A DNA stretch of 64,000 nt from Pseudomonas mendocina (GTDB lineage: Bacteria > Pseudomonadota > Gammaproteobacteria > Pseudomonadales > Pseudomonadaceae). The position numbers were made by a program, and so were the translations under genes. Position 1 is the first letter of the stretch; the number at the start of each line of letters is the position of its first letter. Shown here in pieces: positions 53,906-63,086 of the stretch. The notes below the pieces were generated by a model. That model did not search any database and was not told where the DNA came from. It saw only the letters and a program-made list of their open reading frames with translations. The stretch is from assembly GCF_003008615.1 (NCBI RefSeq), contig NZ_CP027657.1, forward strand, positions 5,208,001 to 5,272,000, given 5' to 3'.

Positions 53906-56459
53906 TTTGAAAATGGAGGTCATCCTCCAGGCGATTGACCGTGCCACCCGCCCCATTCGCGCCATCACCCAGGGCAGCGTTGGGCTGGGTCGCGCACTCA
54001 AGGAATCCCGCGACCAGCTCAAGGCCATGCAGGCCCAACAGCGCGACATCAGCAGTTGGCGCACCCTGCGCACCGCCGCCGGGCAAACCGAGCAATCACT
54101 CCAGCAAGCCCGCGACCGAGTCAAGGAACTCGGCCGCCAGATGGCTGCCAACGGCGTGCCCACGCGCCAGATGCAACGCGACCTGCAGGGCGCCATCCGC
54201 GAGGCTACCAAGCTCAAGCGCGAGCACCAGGAGCAACAGACCCAGCTCCAGGGCCTGCGTAACAAACTTAACGCCGCCGGCATCAGCACCCGCAACCTGA
54301 GCACGCACGAGCGCGAGCTCCGGGGTCGCATCGAGCACACCAACAAGAGCATTGCCGACCAGACCAAGCGCATGCAGGCGCTCAGCCAGCAGACCAAACG
54401 CCTGGCCCAGGCCCGCGCACAGTACGACAAAACCCAGCAGCTCGCCGGCAGCATGGCCGGCTCCGGCGCGGCTGGCCTGGCGTCCGGTAGCGGCATCCTC
54501 TACGGCCTGCGTACCGTACTGGCGCCGGGCCTTGAGTTCGACACCACCATGAGCAAGGTGCAGGCCCTCACAGGCCTAGACAAAGCCGACGAGCAGCTCG
54601 CAGCCATCCGCGCCCAGGCCCGCAAGCTGGGCGCCGAAACCATGTTCAGCGCCACAGACGCAGCGCAAGGCCAGGCGTTCCTGGCCATGGCAGGCTTCAC
54701 GCCGAAGAACATCATGGCCGCCATGCCCGGCCTGCTCGATATGGCCAAGGCCGGCGATATGGAGCTCGGCCGCACCGCTGACATTGCCTCCAACATCCTC
54801 GGCGGATTCCGCATTGACCCCAGCGAAATGGGCCGCGTCGCGGACGTACTCACCAAGGCGTTCACCACCTCCAACATGAACCTGGAGATGCTCGGCGACA
54901 CCATGTCATACGTCGGCCCTGTAGCGGCCACGGCAGGCATGAGCCTTGAAGAGGCCGCCGCCATGGCCGGCCTGCTCGGCAACGTCGGCATTCAGGCGAC
55001 CAAGTCCGGTACCACCTTGCGCGCCATGCTGCTGCGCCTGGCAGCCCCCGTAGGCCCGGCCCAAAAAGCCATGAAGGAACTCGGCATCAGCGCCAAGGAC
55101 TCCGAGGGCAATATCCGCGGTATCACCACTGTCCTGGGCGAAGTCGCCAAGGCCACCGAGAAACTCGGAGACGGTGATCGGCTGGAATACTTCAAGGCCA
55201 TCTTCGGCGAAGAGCCCGCCGCCGGTATGGCCGAACTGATTCACCAGGCCGGCGCCGGTGGCATCCTCAAGTACCTGGAAGTAGTCGAGAACAACGCCGG
55301 GGCCGCCGCCAAAACCGCCAAGATCATGGCCGACAACCTCACCGGCGACTTGGACGAACTCTTCTCCGGCCTCGACGAGGTACGCATCGAGCTGTTTGAC
55401 CAGCAAAACGGCGCGCTGCGCGAGTTCGTCCAGGGCCTCACCGAAATGGTCGGCCGCCTTGGCGTCTGGGTGAAGGAAAACCCCAAGCTCACCGCACAGA
55501 TACTCAAGATGGTCGCCGGCCTGGGGCTGATCATGGCCACCATGGGCGGCCTGACGCTGATGCTCGCCTCGATCCTCGGCCCCTTCGCCATGGTGCGCTA
55601 CGCCATGATGCTGCTCGGCATTAAAAGCCTTGGCGCTGTGGCAGGTCTCAAGGCGGTCGGTGGAGTGCTGGTGTGGCTCGGCCGCGCCCTCATGCTCAAC
55701 CCCATCGGCCTGGCCATCACCGCCCTGGCGGCCGCCGCGCTGATCTACGAAAACTGGGATCGAATCGTCCCCTTTTTCCAAAGCCTGTGGCCGCGCGTCA
55801 CCGAGGGCATCGCCAACCTGTGGGCAGAGATCAAGGCCGGGTTTGCCGGCGGCTTCAGCGGCATCACCGCGCTCATTCTCAACTTCTCCCCGTTGGGCCT
55901 GTTCTATCGCGCCTTCGCCACAGTCATGAGCTACTTCGGCGTAGAGCTGCCCACCAAGTTCAGCGAGCTCGGCGGCAACATCATCCAGGGGCTGATCAAC
56001 GGCTTCACCAGCATGTTTCCCAAGCTCGCATCGGCCATTGGCGGCGTGGCAGAGGGCGTCGTCACCAAGTTCAAGGGCTTGCTCGGCATCCACTCCCCGT
56101 CGCGCGTCTTCGCCGAGCTGGGCGGCTTCACCATGCAAGGGCTGGAAAAAGGCCTTGTCGGTGGCCAGGGCGGCCCGCTCGACGCCGTACTCGGCCTGGG
56201 CAAGCAACTGGCTGCCGCTGGTGCCATCACCTTCGGCGCGGCCGGCAGCGCCATCGCCATGGACAACCGCCCGCCGCTCGGCGCCGGCGGCCCGGTCGGT
56301 GGCGCCCAGGTGCAACAGGCAGCCCCCATCGTCATCAACGTGCATGCAGCGCCAGGCATGGACGAGCAGCAGCTCGCCCGCCAGGTGGCCGCCGAAGTGG
56401 CCAAGATCCAGCGCGCCCAACAGGCCCGCAGCCGCAGCGCACTGTCAGACCAGGATTGA
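53895..56459 (+). CDS. T: Tail tape measure protein (P2 gpT family)
   Basis: An 854-residue tape measure that sets tail length. The first 200 residues are Gln/Arg/Ala-rich coiled coil (KELGRQMAANGVPTRQMQRD, repeated QQTKRLAQARAQYDK). A TP901-type core with ALTGLDKADEQLAAIRAQARKLG and MFSATDAAQGQAFLAMAGF follows. Hydrophobic stretches near 540-610 are expected to be inserted into the host inner membrane during DNA entry. The C-terminus carries GIHSPSRVFAELG. Gene starts inside E' (53895), as in P2. Confidence 0.95.
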   Translation: MANDLKMEVILQAIDRATRPIRAITQGSVGLGRALKESRDQLKAMQAQQRDISSWRTLRTAAGQTEQSLQQARDRVKELGRQMAANGVPTRQMQRDLQGAIREATKLKREHQEQQTQLQGLRNKLNAAGISTRNLSTHERELRGRIEHTNKSIADQTKRMQALSQQTKRLAQARAQYDKTQQLAGSMAGSGAAGLASGSGILYGLRTVLAPGLEFDTTMSKVQALTGLDKADEQLAAIRAQARKLGAETMFSATDAAQGQAFLAMAGFTPKNIMAAMPGLLDMAKAGDMELGRTADIASNILGGFRIDPSEMGRVADVLTKAFTTSNMNLEMLGDTMSYVGPVAATAGMSLEEAAAMAGLLGNVGIQATKSGTTLRAMLLRLAAPVGPAQKAMKELGISAKDSEGNIRGITTVLGEVAKATEKLGDGDRLEYFKAIFGEEPAAGMAELIHQAGAGGILKYLEVVENNAGAAAKTAKIMADNLTGDLDELFSGLDEVRIELFDQQNGALREFVQGLTEMVGRLGVWVKENPKLTAQILKMVAGLGLIMATMGGLTLMLASILGPFAMVRYAMMLLGIKSLGAVAGLKAVGGVLVWLGRALMLNPIGLAITALAAAALIYENWDRIVPFFQSLWPRVTEGIANLWAEIKAGFAGGFSGITALILNFSPLGLFYRAFATVMSYFGVELPTKFSELGGNIIQGLINGFTSMFPKLASAIGGVAEGVVTKFKGLLGIHSPSRVFAELGGFTMQGLEKGLVGGQGGPLDAVLGLGKQLAAAGAITFGAAGSAIAMDNRPPLGAGGPVGGAQVQQAAPIVINVHAAPGMDEQQLARQVAAEVAKIQRAQQARSRSALSDQD

Positions 56460-56478
56460 TTAACCAGGAGCACCCGCC

Positions 56479-56931
56479 ATGATGATGGCCCTCGGCATGT
56501 TCACCTTTGGCCTGCCAACCATTGCGTACCAGGAGCTGCAGCGCTCCACCGAGTGGCGCCACGGCTCCACCAGCCGCATCGGCACCAACCCCGCCAGCCA
56601 GTACCTGGGCAGGGGGGAGGACACCATCACACTGCCCGGCACCCTGCTGCCCGGCCTAGTCGGCTCGCCGCTCAGCCTCGACACCCTGCGCATGATGGCT
56701 GACACCGGTAAAGCCTGGCCCCTGGTCGGCGGTACCGGCCGCATCTACGGCGCATGGGTTATCACCAGCATCAGCGAAACGCAGCAAATATTCTTCGAAG
56801 ACGGCACCCCACGCCGCTACGAATTCACCATCAACCTCAAGCGCATCGACGACGGCCGCACCGACATGCTCGGCAGCCTCACCGGCATCCTCGGCGGCGC
56901 CCTGCGCGGCGTACTCGGTGGGCTGCTGTGA
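56479..56931 (+). CDS. U: Tail protein U (P2 gpU family)
   Basis: A 150-residue tail terminus or hub protein: MMMALGMFTFGLPTIAYQEL, then WRHGSTSRIGTNPASQYLG and PGTLLPGLVGSP. It joins the tail tube to the baseplate. The last three bases overlap the D start. Confidence 0.94.
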   Translation: MMMALGMFTFGLPTIAYQELQRSTEWRHGSTSRIGTNPASQYLGRGEDTITLPGTLLPGLVGSPLSLDTLRMMADTGKAWPLVGGTGRIYGAWVITSISETQQIFFEDGTPRRYEFTINLKRIDDGRTDMLGSLTGILGGALRGVLGGLL

Positions 56932-58181
56932 GCCTGTTCAGCCAAGCCGAGCAGATGCTCGAGCGCGCCGCCAACGGCTACCGCGACCTCACGGCCTACC
57001 CGCGCCCCATCTGCCGCCTGGTGGTCAACGGCACCGACATAACCAACGCGATCGAGGCCCGCCTTATCAGCATCGAGCTGACGGACAATCGCGGGCTGGA
57101 GGCTGACCAGCTCGACATAAGCCTCAGCGACCACGACGGCCTGCTCGCCATCCCGCCACGCGGCGCCACCCTTGAGTTGTGGCTTGGCTGGAGTGATACC
57201 GGCCTGGTCGACAAAGGCACCTACACCGTTGACGAAACCGAGCACAGCGGCGCGCCGGACACCCTCAGCATTCGCGCCCGCAGCGCCGACATGCGCGGCG
57301 GCCTCAAGGTCAAACGCGAACGCTCATGGGACGGCACGCCGCTGGCCTTCATCATCAGCGCCATCGCCACCGCCTACGGCCTCACCCCACTGGTTGGCGC
57401 CGGCCTGGCCGCCATCAACATTGCCCACCTCGACCAGGCCAACGAGTCAGACGCCAACCTGCTCAGCCGCCTCGGCCGCGAGCATGACGCCATCGCCACC
57501 GTAAAGGCCGGCCGGCTGCTGTTCATGCCCACCGGCAAGGCCACCACCGCCAGCGGCCTGGCCCTGCCACACGTCACCCTGACCAGGGCAGACGGCGACC
57601 AACACCGCTTTCTACAAGCCGACCGCGACGCCTACACCGGCGTAAAGGCCTACTACTACGACGTGAACAGCGCGGACAAGAAAGAGGCCATCGCCGGCGC
57701 CGGTGACAACCTCAAGGAACTGCGCCACAGCTACACCGACCAGGCCAGCGCCCTGCAGGCCGCCCGCGCCGAGTTCAACCGCTTGCAACGCGGCACCGCC
57801 ACGCTCAGCTACACCCTGGCCAAGGGCCGGCCGGAGCTCATCCCCGATCAGACCTACAGCCTCACCGGCATCAAGACCGAGATTGCCGAAATCATCTGGC
57901 TCGGCGGCAACATCCGCCACAGCTTCACGCCCGACAGCTACACCACGTCCTTGGAGCTGGAATCACAATTGCCGCACGGCGAAGACATCGCCGGCCTCGC
58001 CGAGCAGAGCGACACCTATACCGGCATCGTCGCCTGGTACCGCGACGCCAAAACCGGCAAGCAACACCAGCTCACCGAAGGCGACCAGACCAACCCCCGC
58101 CGCCTCACCCACCTCTACGAGAGCAAGGCCAGCGCCCAGCGGGCGGTTAAGCGCGAGGTAGCGCGGTTGAACGACACATAG
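56928..58181 (+). CDS. D: Tail protein D, baseplate hub (P2 gpD family)
   Basis: A 417-residue hub from GTG at 56928 that overlaps the U stop (GTGA). Recognisable: RPICRLVVNGTDITNAIEAR, EADQLDISLSDHDGLLAIPPRG and DGTPLAFIISAIATAYG, followed by the FTPDSYTTSLELE region and a C-terminal SDTYTGIVAWYRD domain. It is the T4 gp27-like central hub to which gpV attaches. In P2 the late activator gene ogr follows D; here unrelated accessory genes follow. Confidence 0.94.
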   Translation: MSLFSQAEQMLERAANGYRDLTAYPRPICRLVVNGTDITNAIEARLISIELTDNRGLEADQLDISLSDHDGLLAIPPRGATLELWLGWSDTGLVDKGTYTVDETEHSGAPDTLSIRARSADMRGGLKVKRERSWDGTPLAFIISAIATAYGLTPLVGAGLAAINIAHLDQANESDANLLSRLGREHDAIATVKAGRLLFMPTGKATTASGLALPHVTLTRADGDQHRFLQADRDAYTGVKAYYYDVNSADKKEAIAGAGDNLKELRHSYTDQASALQAARAEFNRLQRGTATLSYTLAKGRPELIPDQTYSLTGIKTEIAEIIWLGGNIRHSFTPDSYTTSLELESQLPHGEDIAGLAEQSDTYTGIVAWYRDAKTGKQHQLTEGDQTNPRRLTHLYESKASAQRAVKREVARLNDT

Positions 58182-58236
58182 ACAGTCGGCCCCACGAAAG
58201 GTAGCGTTACGCCACCACGACTGTAGGGATACATCT

Positions 58237-59349
58237 ATGTTCATTGAGTTGATTGACGCACGAGGGGAAGTGAAGAAATTTGCGTCTCAGAAGTCGTTCA
58301 AGATGTTCGCGCGAAAAGAAGTTAAGTTCTGGCAAGATATTCAGGAAAAATATCCCCCTCGTAATGACTACCGAGGATACGGCGGAAAACATTGCGGACA
58401 AAGTCTCACAGAAATTTTACAGTCCGCTAAGCAAATTGAGATTTTGTTTCAAAAGCTGGCCGGCAAAAGAGCATACGAAAACACCCCTGAGCTTTTGAAC
58501 CTAAAAGAGGGCATCAGATCGCGCTGGCTATTAAGCAGCTCTGAGTTCGCCAGAAAATGGCTTAAACTATATGAAACAGAACAAACATATGGCGATGACT
58601 TCTACTACACATCCATAGAGAAATCATCTACACCAGGTGTCTTCGCAGCCAATGAGCTCACAATAAGAAAAATCCTTCCTGAAAGTATTGAAACAACCCT
58701 TAACCTAACAAGAGAGCACATTCAAGAGCTGAGTAATTCAATTGACGAGGTCAACAGCCTCAAGGAACGGATATTCAAATCAGCCGAAAAACAGCGCACC
58801 CAACTAGACAACCAACTTCACAGACAAAACACCCTTTGGAAAGAAAGCCTGAGCCATCTGGAGGCGACCTATCAAGAGCATCTCCGGCTCAAAGGACCTG
58901 CCAACTACTGGGAGGAAAAGTCCCGGACTCACTGGGTGCGCGGCACTATTTTTTTCGTCTTGCTATTCGCACTGCTAATTTCTTCGATAGTGGGCTTTGG
59001 AATTTTCTTTTCCATTTGGCTGGCAGGAGAGCGAACACCTGTCTCACTGAGCCATATCGAAGGTCTGTTAATATTCGTCGCCATGATTTCTACGCTGGCA
59101 TTCCTATCCCGAGTTCTCTCCCGTGTGGCATTTAGTGAGTTCCATCTGCAGCGTGACGCAGAAGAAAGACTACAGCTGACCCACCTTTATCTTTCGCTCA
59201 GTAAAGAAACATCTCTCGAAGATGATGCTCGCGTGATCATTCTTCAGTCCCTGTTTAGCCGGGCCGAGACAGGATTGTTAGTGAATGAATCTGGGCCTAC
59301 GATGCCAGGAATCGTAGATCTATTGAGCGCCATCAAGAAGTCCAGCTAG
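58237..59349 (+). CDS. DUF6161-like membrane protein, accessory gene
   Basis: A 370-residue protein. The N-terminal 150 residues are soluble, the next part is coiled coil (ELSNSIDEVNSLKERIFKSA, 165-185, and onward to about 230). Then comes YWEEKSRTHWVRG, two membrane helices (about 245-268 and 278-300) and the conserved LSRVAFSEFHLQRDAEERLQ and LQSLFSRAETGLLVNESGP blocks, which I recognise as DUF6161. This is clearly AT-richer than gene D before it. Predicted topology: cytoplasmic coiled coil anchored in the inner membrane. Function unknown; a sensor/effector in superinfection exclusion is a reasonable guess. Confidence 0.75.
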   Translation: MFIELIDARGEVKKFASQKSFKMFARKEVKFWQDIQEKYPPRNDYRGYGGKHCGQSLTEILQSAKQIEILFQKLAGKRAYENTPELLNLKEGIRSRWLLSSSEFARKWLKLYETEQTYGDDFYYTSIEKSSTPGVFAANELTIRKILPESIETTLNLTREHIQELSNSIDEVNSLKERIFKSAEKQRTQLDNQLHRQNTLWKESLSHLEATYQEHLRLKGPANYWEEKSRTHWVRGTIFFVLLFALLISSIVGFGIFFSIWLAGERTPVSLSHIEGLLIFVAMISTLAFLSRVLSRVAFSEFHLQRDAEERLQLTHLYLSLSKETSLEDDARVIILQSLFSRAETGLLVNESGPTMPGIVDLLSAIKKSS

Positions 59350-59427
59350 ACAGCTATCTAGCGGACAGCACCAGAACAGCACAGTCACACAGTATTGCGC
59401 ATCAGCATCACTACTTTTCGGATAGGC

Positions 59428-60399
59428 ATGCACATGGAAGCAGGATTTTCCATTCTAACTTTTTATGTATATTTCCCACTACTACTAGCCGCAATAAGCC
59501 TTTATGCAAAAAGGCAAGGCTTCGCCCATCTCAGTCCTTTGGGATTTCTTTTCAACCGACTCAAGTATGCCAGCACTGAAAACAGATACTTTGGCCTTTT
59601 AGTTCTAGTCATTTTATTTTCCGCCCCCGCCGCCGCATACGCAAAATATATCAACAACGACAGCACAATAGCAAAAGCCATTGCAACATCAGCCTTAGCA
59701 GCACTACCAACAATATCGGTGATATTTATATTTTTCTCCGAAACCATCAGAAAAATCTATAAGAAGTACGCACTATTCTTCACTGCCATCATTAGCATTT
59801 CGGCTGCAATAAACTATTCAATGGCAACTAGCTTTGCAGAGGGCATCATCAATGACCTGACGGGTGTCAGAGCAAGCGAGCTTCCAACGGCTTTAACAAG
59901 ACTCACACTAATCATGACACCGGTAGCTTGTGTATTCGCAATCACAATCTGGTCGCTTGTGTTCTACATTATTACGCTTTTCCTACCATCCAACAGGAGC
60001 CGTAAAGCCAGCACAAGCTCCCCCTGCTCTCCTCTAAGCACGCCCACAAAAATAGATCACCTTGCAGATTTTACTAGCGGCTATGCAGTAGCGCTTGGAT
60101 TTTCAATGCTGGCAATCGCACCTTTAAGTATCGCCAGCTTTATACTTAGCTCTAACTGGGCAGATCAAAAAGTTAGAGAACAGCTGGTCAGCGCGAGTTT
60201 CCATATACAAGCAAAGACTTGCGGAGTCGAGAATATAAAAGGCGCCAAAATCGCATACCTGGAGTATGGGAAAGCACTCATTGCAATTCCTGACAAGGAG
60301 AAGAGCTATATCTTCGATCGAGTACTTTGCACTCAAACATGGGCTACCGCTGACAAGTTAAATACTACTTACGGCGCGCCGGTCGTTTCTCAGCCGTAA
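59428..60399 (+). CDS. Multi-pass membrane protein of unknown function, accessory gene
   Basis: A 323-residue protein from ATG 59428; the frame is open from a TTG at 59395. At least five hydrophobic helices: FSILTFYVYFPLLLAAISLY, YFGLLVLVILFSAPAAAYA, SALAALPTISVIFIFFSE, FFTAIISISAAI, LIMTPVACVFAITIWSLVF and VALGFSMLAIAPLSIASFI, then a C-terminal domain of about 85 residues (KTCGVENIKGAKIAYLEYG). No family recognised. AT-rich, same strand as the DUF6161-like gene, 79 bases after it, so the two may form one cassette. Confidence 0.65.
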   Translation: MHMEAGFSILTFYVYFPLLLAAISLYAKRQGFAHLSPLGFLFNRLKYASTENRYFGLLVLVILFSAPAAAYAKYINNDSTIAKAIATSALAALPTISVIFIFFSETIRKIYKKYALFFTAIISISAAINYSMATSFAEGIINDLTGVRASELPTALTRLTLIMTPVACVFAITIWSLVFYIITLFLPSNRSRKASTSSPCSPLSTPTKIDHLADFTSGYAVALGFSMLAIAPLSIASFILSSNWADQKVREQLVSASFHIQAKTCGVENIKGAKIAYLEYGKALIAIPDKEKSYIFDRVLCTQTWATADKLNTTYGAPVVSQP

Positions 60400-60408
60400 C
60401 AATGTAGC

Positions 60409-60431
60409 AAGCCCCGCACTCAGCGGGGCTT
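60409..60431. terminator. Terminator closing the rightward late region
   Basis: AAGCCCCGC/GCGGGGCTT hairpin with a five-base loop followed by CTTCTTT on the plus strand, ten bases after the membrane-protein stop. It separates the plus-strand block from the minus-strand genes to the right. Confidence 0.8.
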
Positions 60432-60437
60432 CTTCTT

Positions 60438-60623
60438 TCACCTGGGCGAATCTCGCGTCGCCAGCGCTTCGATCGCACGACGCATAAACGCCTGTTCGCC
60501 CTGGTCGAGCTGGCGGTAGAACCGCAGCAATAGCCGTTCCTCTGGCGTTACCCACTCCTGCAAGGGCTGCACACCCTGATCCTCGGGTTGACCGGCCGCA
60601 GCCTCTCGAACATCACTACTCAT
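60438..60623 (-). CDS. Small helical protein, paralogue of the protein at 46020-46166
   Basis: A 61-residue protein, start chosen at 60623 because GGAG lies seven bases upstream (an ATG two codons earlier is too close to it). The segment starting TPEERLLLR and ending RRAIEALA matches the 48-residue protein at 46020-46166 at 17 of 32 positions. N-terminal 25 residues are polar and acidic. Function unknown. Confidence 0.6.
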   Translation of the reverse strand: MSSDVREAAAGQPEDQGVQPLQEWVTPEERLLLRFYRQLDQGEQAFMRRAIEALATRDSPR

Positions 60624-60678
60624 CTGCATACTCCGTCATTGGCAGTTGTCCGAAAACCTTACCGCCCTTCTGAAATAT

Positions 60679-60699
60679 GCAACCCCGCATAAACCGGGG
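60679..60699 (-). terminator. Hairpin after umuC
   Basis: ACCCCG/CGGGGC-type stem with a seven-base loop, just past the umuC stop on the minus strand. Confidence 0.6.
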
Positions 60700-60702
60700 C
60701 TC

Positions 60703-61962
60703 TCAGCGCACCTCGGGCAAATCCCCCCAGCGGCTTGTATAGCGCGGCGAACGCAGCTCCTGCTTCATCGACCACCCGCCCAACGCCGGCACACGCGCCA
60801 GGCGCACCGTGCCGCGCCCCATGGTGTGGTTGATCTTGTCCAGCGTCGCCATCAGCTCAGCGCTGCGCGGCCGTGGCGCCGGCGCGAACAGATCGGCCTG
60901 TACCTGCCCCGGGCTGGCCAGGTTCATCAGCATCACCCCGGCTTTCTGGTACCGGTAGCCGTCGCGGTAAATGCTCTCCAGGCCGGCCAGCGCCGCCTGC
61001 ACCAGGTCACGCGAGTCATTGCTCGGCGCATGCAGCGGCACGCTTGCCGTGCGCGCATAGCGCGGCTCGTCCGGGTTAAACACCCCGGTGCGGATATACA
61101 CCTGCAGCAACTGGCACACATCGCCTTGCGCTCGCAGCTTCTCGCCGGCGCGGCAGGCGTAGGTGGCCACCGCTTCGCGCAGCGGCGCCAAGGCCGTCAC
61201 CCGGCTCGAAAACGAGCGGCTGCAGGTGATCATCTGTTTCGGCTCCGGCCCCTCGTCCAGGGCGAAGCACGGCTCGCCGCGCAGCTCGCGAATCGTCTTT
61301 TCCAGCACCACCGAGAACTGCTTACGCATCGTCTTGGCGTCCTGCTGCGCTAGATCCCACGCCGTGTTTATGCCCATCGCCCCCAGGTGGCCCTGTAGCT
61401 TGCGGCCTACCCCCCACACCTCGCCCAAGGGTGCGTCCTTCAACAGCGCCGCCTGCTGTTCAGGCCGAGTCGCCACCACCACCCCGCTCTGGCTACGCCG
61501 CTTCGCCGCCCAGTTGGCCAGCTTGGCCAAGGTTTTCGTGGTGCTGATGCCCACACCGACAGGCATACCCGCCAGGCGTAACACCTCGGCCCGCACATGC
61601 CGGCCATAGGCGGCCAGCGGTAGGCCGAGCCCGGCCAGGTCAAGGAAGCATTCGTCGATCGAGTAAACATCAATGCGCGGCGCCATCTCACGCAGCACCG
61701 TTTGCACGCGCGCCGAGATATCGCCATACAGCGCGTAGTTGCTGCTGAATGCCTGCACCCCGTGCTCCCGCACCAGGTCGCGTATCTTGAAGTACGGTTC
61801 CCCCATGCCGATGCCCAGCGCCTTGGCCTCGTTGCTGCGGCTCACAACGCAGCCATCGTTGTTGCTCAGCACCACCATCGGCACGCTGCGCAAGTCCGGC
61901 CGGAACAGCCGCTCGCAACTCACGTAAAAGTTATTGCAGTCCACCAGGGCAAAGGTCGGCAT
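60703..61962 (-). CDS. umuC: UmuC/RulB-type Y-family DNA polymerase
   Basis: A 419-residue error-prone polymerase, catalytic subunit of a polymerase V. The ATG at 61960-61962 overlaps the umuD stop (TGATG). Active-site acids D8 ([13 protein letters not shown]), D103 and E104 ([10 protein letters not shown]) are present, with the helix-hairpin-helix at [19 protein letters not shown], and the clamp-binding peptide QADLF (about 367-371) near the C-terminus. Complete and apparently functional. It would copy past DNA lesions after cleavage of UmuD, and may favour phage survival after induction. Confidence 0.94.
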   Translation of the reverse strand: MPTFALVDCNNFYVSCERLFRPDLRSVPMVVLSNNDGCVVSRSNEAKALGIGMGEPYFKIRDLVREHGVQAFSSNYALYGDISARVQTVLREMAPRIDVYSIDECFLDLAGLGLPLAAYGRHVRAEVLRLAGMPVGVGISTTKTLAKLANWAAKRRSQSGVVVATRPEQQAALLKDAPLGEVWGVGRKLQGHLGAMGINTAWDLAQQDAKTMRKQFSVVLEKTIRELRGEPCFALDEGPEPKQMITCSRSFSSRVTALAPLREAVATYACRAGEKLRAQGDVCQLLQVYIRTGVFNPDEPRYARTASVPLHAPSNDSRDLVQAALAGLESIYRDGYRYQKAGVMLMNLASPGQVQADLFAPAPRPRSAELMATLDKINHTMGRGTVRLARVPALGGWSMKQELRSPRYTSRWGDLPEVR

Positions 61963-62393
61963 CACACACCTGGCAGCTTATGGATGCAGTTGGTCACCAC
62001 GCCGAATATCTCCAGCTCTTCACCCTCGCTCAGGTGAATATCCGGGTAGGCCGGGTTCGCCGCATGCAGCACCGGGCGCCCGCCCTGGCCGCCCAACTGC
62101 TTGCAGGTAAAGGCGCCATTCACCAGCGCCACCACCACCATGCCGACACGCGGAGCGATCGAGCGATCCACCACCACGATATCGCCGTCGAATACCCCGA
62201 GGTCGCGCATGCTGTCGCCCCGCACGCGCAGAAAGAACGTGGCCGCGGGGTGCTGCACGCACAGGTCATCCAGGCTCAGGTTGGCGTCTACATGGTCTTC
62301 AGCAGGCGAAGGGAAGCCGGCAGAAACCCGGCACAGGAACAACGGCAAAGGCCGGCTGGGCAGCGCCAGGCGGCCGAGAAGCGTCAAGGGCAT
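61962..62393 (-). CDS. umuD: UmuD/RulA-type self-cleaving subunit
   Basis: A 143-residue LexA-family peptidase (S24) from ATG 62393; a TTG start at 62405 is possible. Self-cleavage site A25-G26 in [10 protein letters not shown], nucleophile S61 in RGDSMRD, general base K98 in GAFTCKQL. RecA-stimulated removal of the N-terminal part yields UmuD', the partner of UmuC. Translationally coupled to umuC. Control by LexA is seen directly upstream. Confidence 0.93.
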   Translation of the reverse strand: MPLTLLGRLALPSRPLPLFLCRVSAGFPSPAEDHVDANLSLDDLCVQHPAATFFLRVRGDSMRDLGVFDGDIVVVDRSIAPRVGMVVVALVNGAFTCKQLGGQGGRPVLHAANPAYPDIHLSEGEELEIFGVVTNCIHKLPGV

Positions 62394-62410
62394 GATGGCT
62401 CTCAAGAATA

Positions 62411-62426
62411 CTGTATAGCTATACAG
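62411..62426 (-). promoter_or_regulatory. LexA (SOS) box of umuDC
   Basis: CTGTATAGCTATACAG, a perfect CTGT-N8-ACAG palindrome, 18 bases upstream of the umuD ATG. Confidence 0.92.
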
Positions 62427-62472
62427 TATTATCGAGTACCCAACCTAGCAACGCCAACCGATGGGAGGTCAC

Positions 62473-62955
62473 TCATAGCGGGTCGCCCACCAACACGGCC
62501 TTGCCGGTATCGACTTGGCAGTCATCAGCGCCTGGGCGCCACTGTAGCGTGGCGCCCTCGCCCACCAGGTCAACATGCAGAATGCGATCAAGGCATTCGC
62601 CCATGCCGTCCTTGTTGATGGCTACCAGGCGCTGTTCGTCCCAGGTGGTCACCTCATAGTCGAACGCCTGCGCCTCCAGATCCCGTCCTTGCGTATGGTT
62701 CAGCAACGAGGCATAGGCCTCCAGACAGGTTTGGCGCTCACGGTTGCAGATGATCTGCACGCCATTGGCCACGCCGTGGTCGTAGCCCTCAACGGTATGC
62801 CAGCCGCCCCAAACGACAAGGCTGTCGCCCAGGGCAATGCGCAAGGGGGGAATGGTGGTGCGTTCCAGCGGGGCGGGGCCGACAAACCAGATGGCCGCAT
62901 AAGCGGCCATCAGCGCGGATGCGAGGGCAACTGCGAGATAGCGAAGAATGGGCAT
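62473..62955 (-). CDS. Membrane-anchored or exported protein of unknown function
   Basis: A 160-residue protein with an uncleaved-looking N-terminal hydrophobic helix (LRYLAVALASALMAAYAAIWF, about 4-24), then a domain of about 130 residues outside the membrane. It has four Cys (in QIICNRERQTCLEA, GECLD and DDCQV), enough for two disulfides, which fits the periplasm. There is a good ribosome site (AAAAGGAG) seven bases upstream. No family recognised. It lies directly behind the SOS box region, upstream of umuD, but has its own start signals. Confidence 0.65.
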   Translation of the reverse strand: MPILRYLAVALASALMAAYAAIWFVGPAPLERTTIPPLRIALGDSLVVWGGWHTVEGYDHGVANGVQIICNRERQTCLEAYASLLNHTQGRDLEAQAFDYEVTTWDEQRLVAINKDGMGECLDRILHVDLVGEGATLQWRPGADDCQVDTGKAVLVGDPL

Positions 62956-63086
62956 GGTCGAACTCCTTTTCGAGGGTGGTGCCGTCCTGGCAACCTGAAG
63001 CGTAGTCGATTATTGGAGAATGCTGTAATGCTTAACGCTACAGCACTCACTAGCTATGCGACGGGGCTCTAGGAAGAGCAATATTT

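Noticed and set aside
54906..56420. 504-codon open frame opposite the tape measure gene
   Set aside because: Gly/Ala/His-rich shadow sequence without a ribosome site; T is the real gene.
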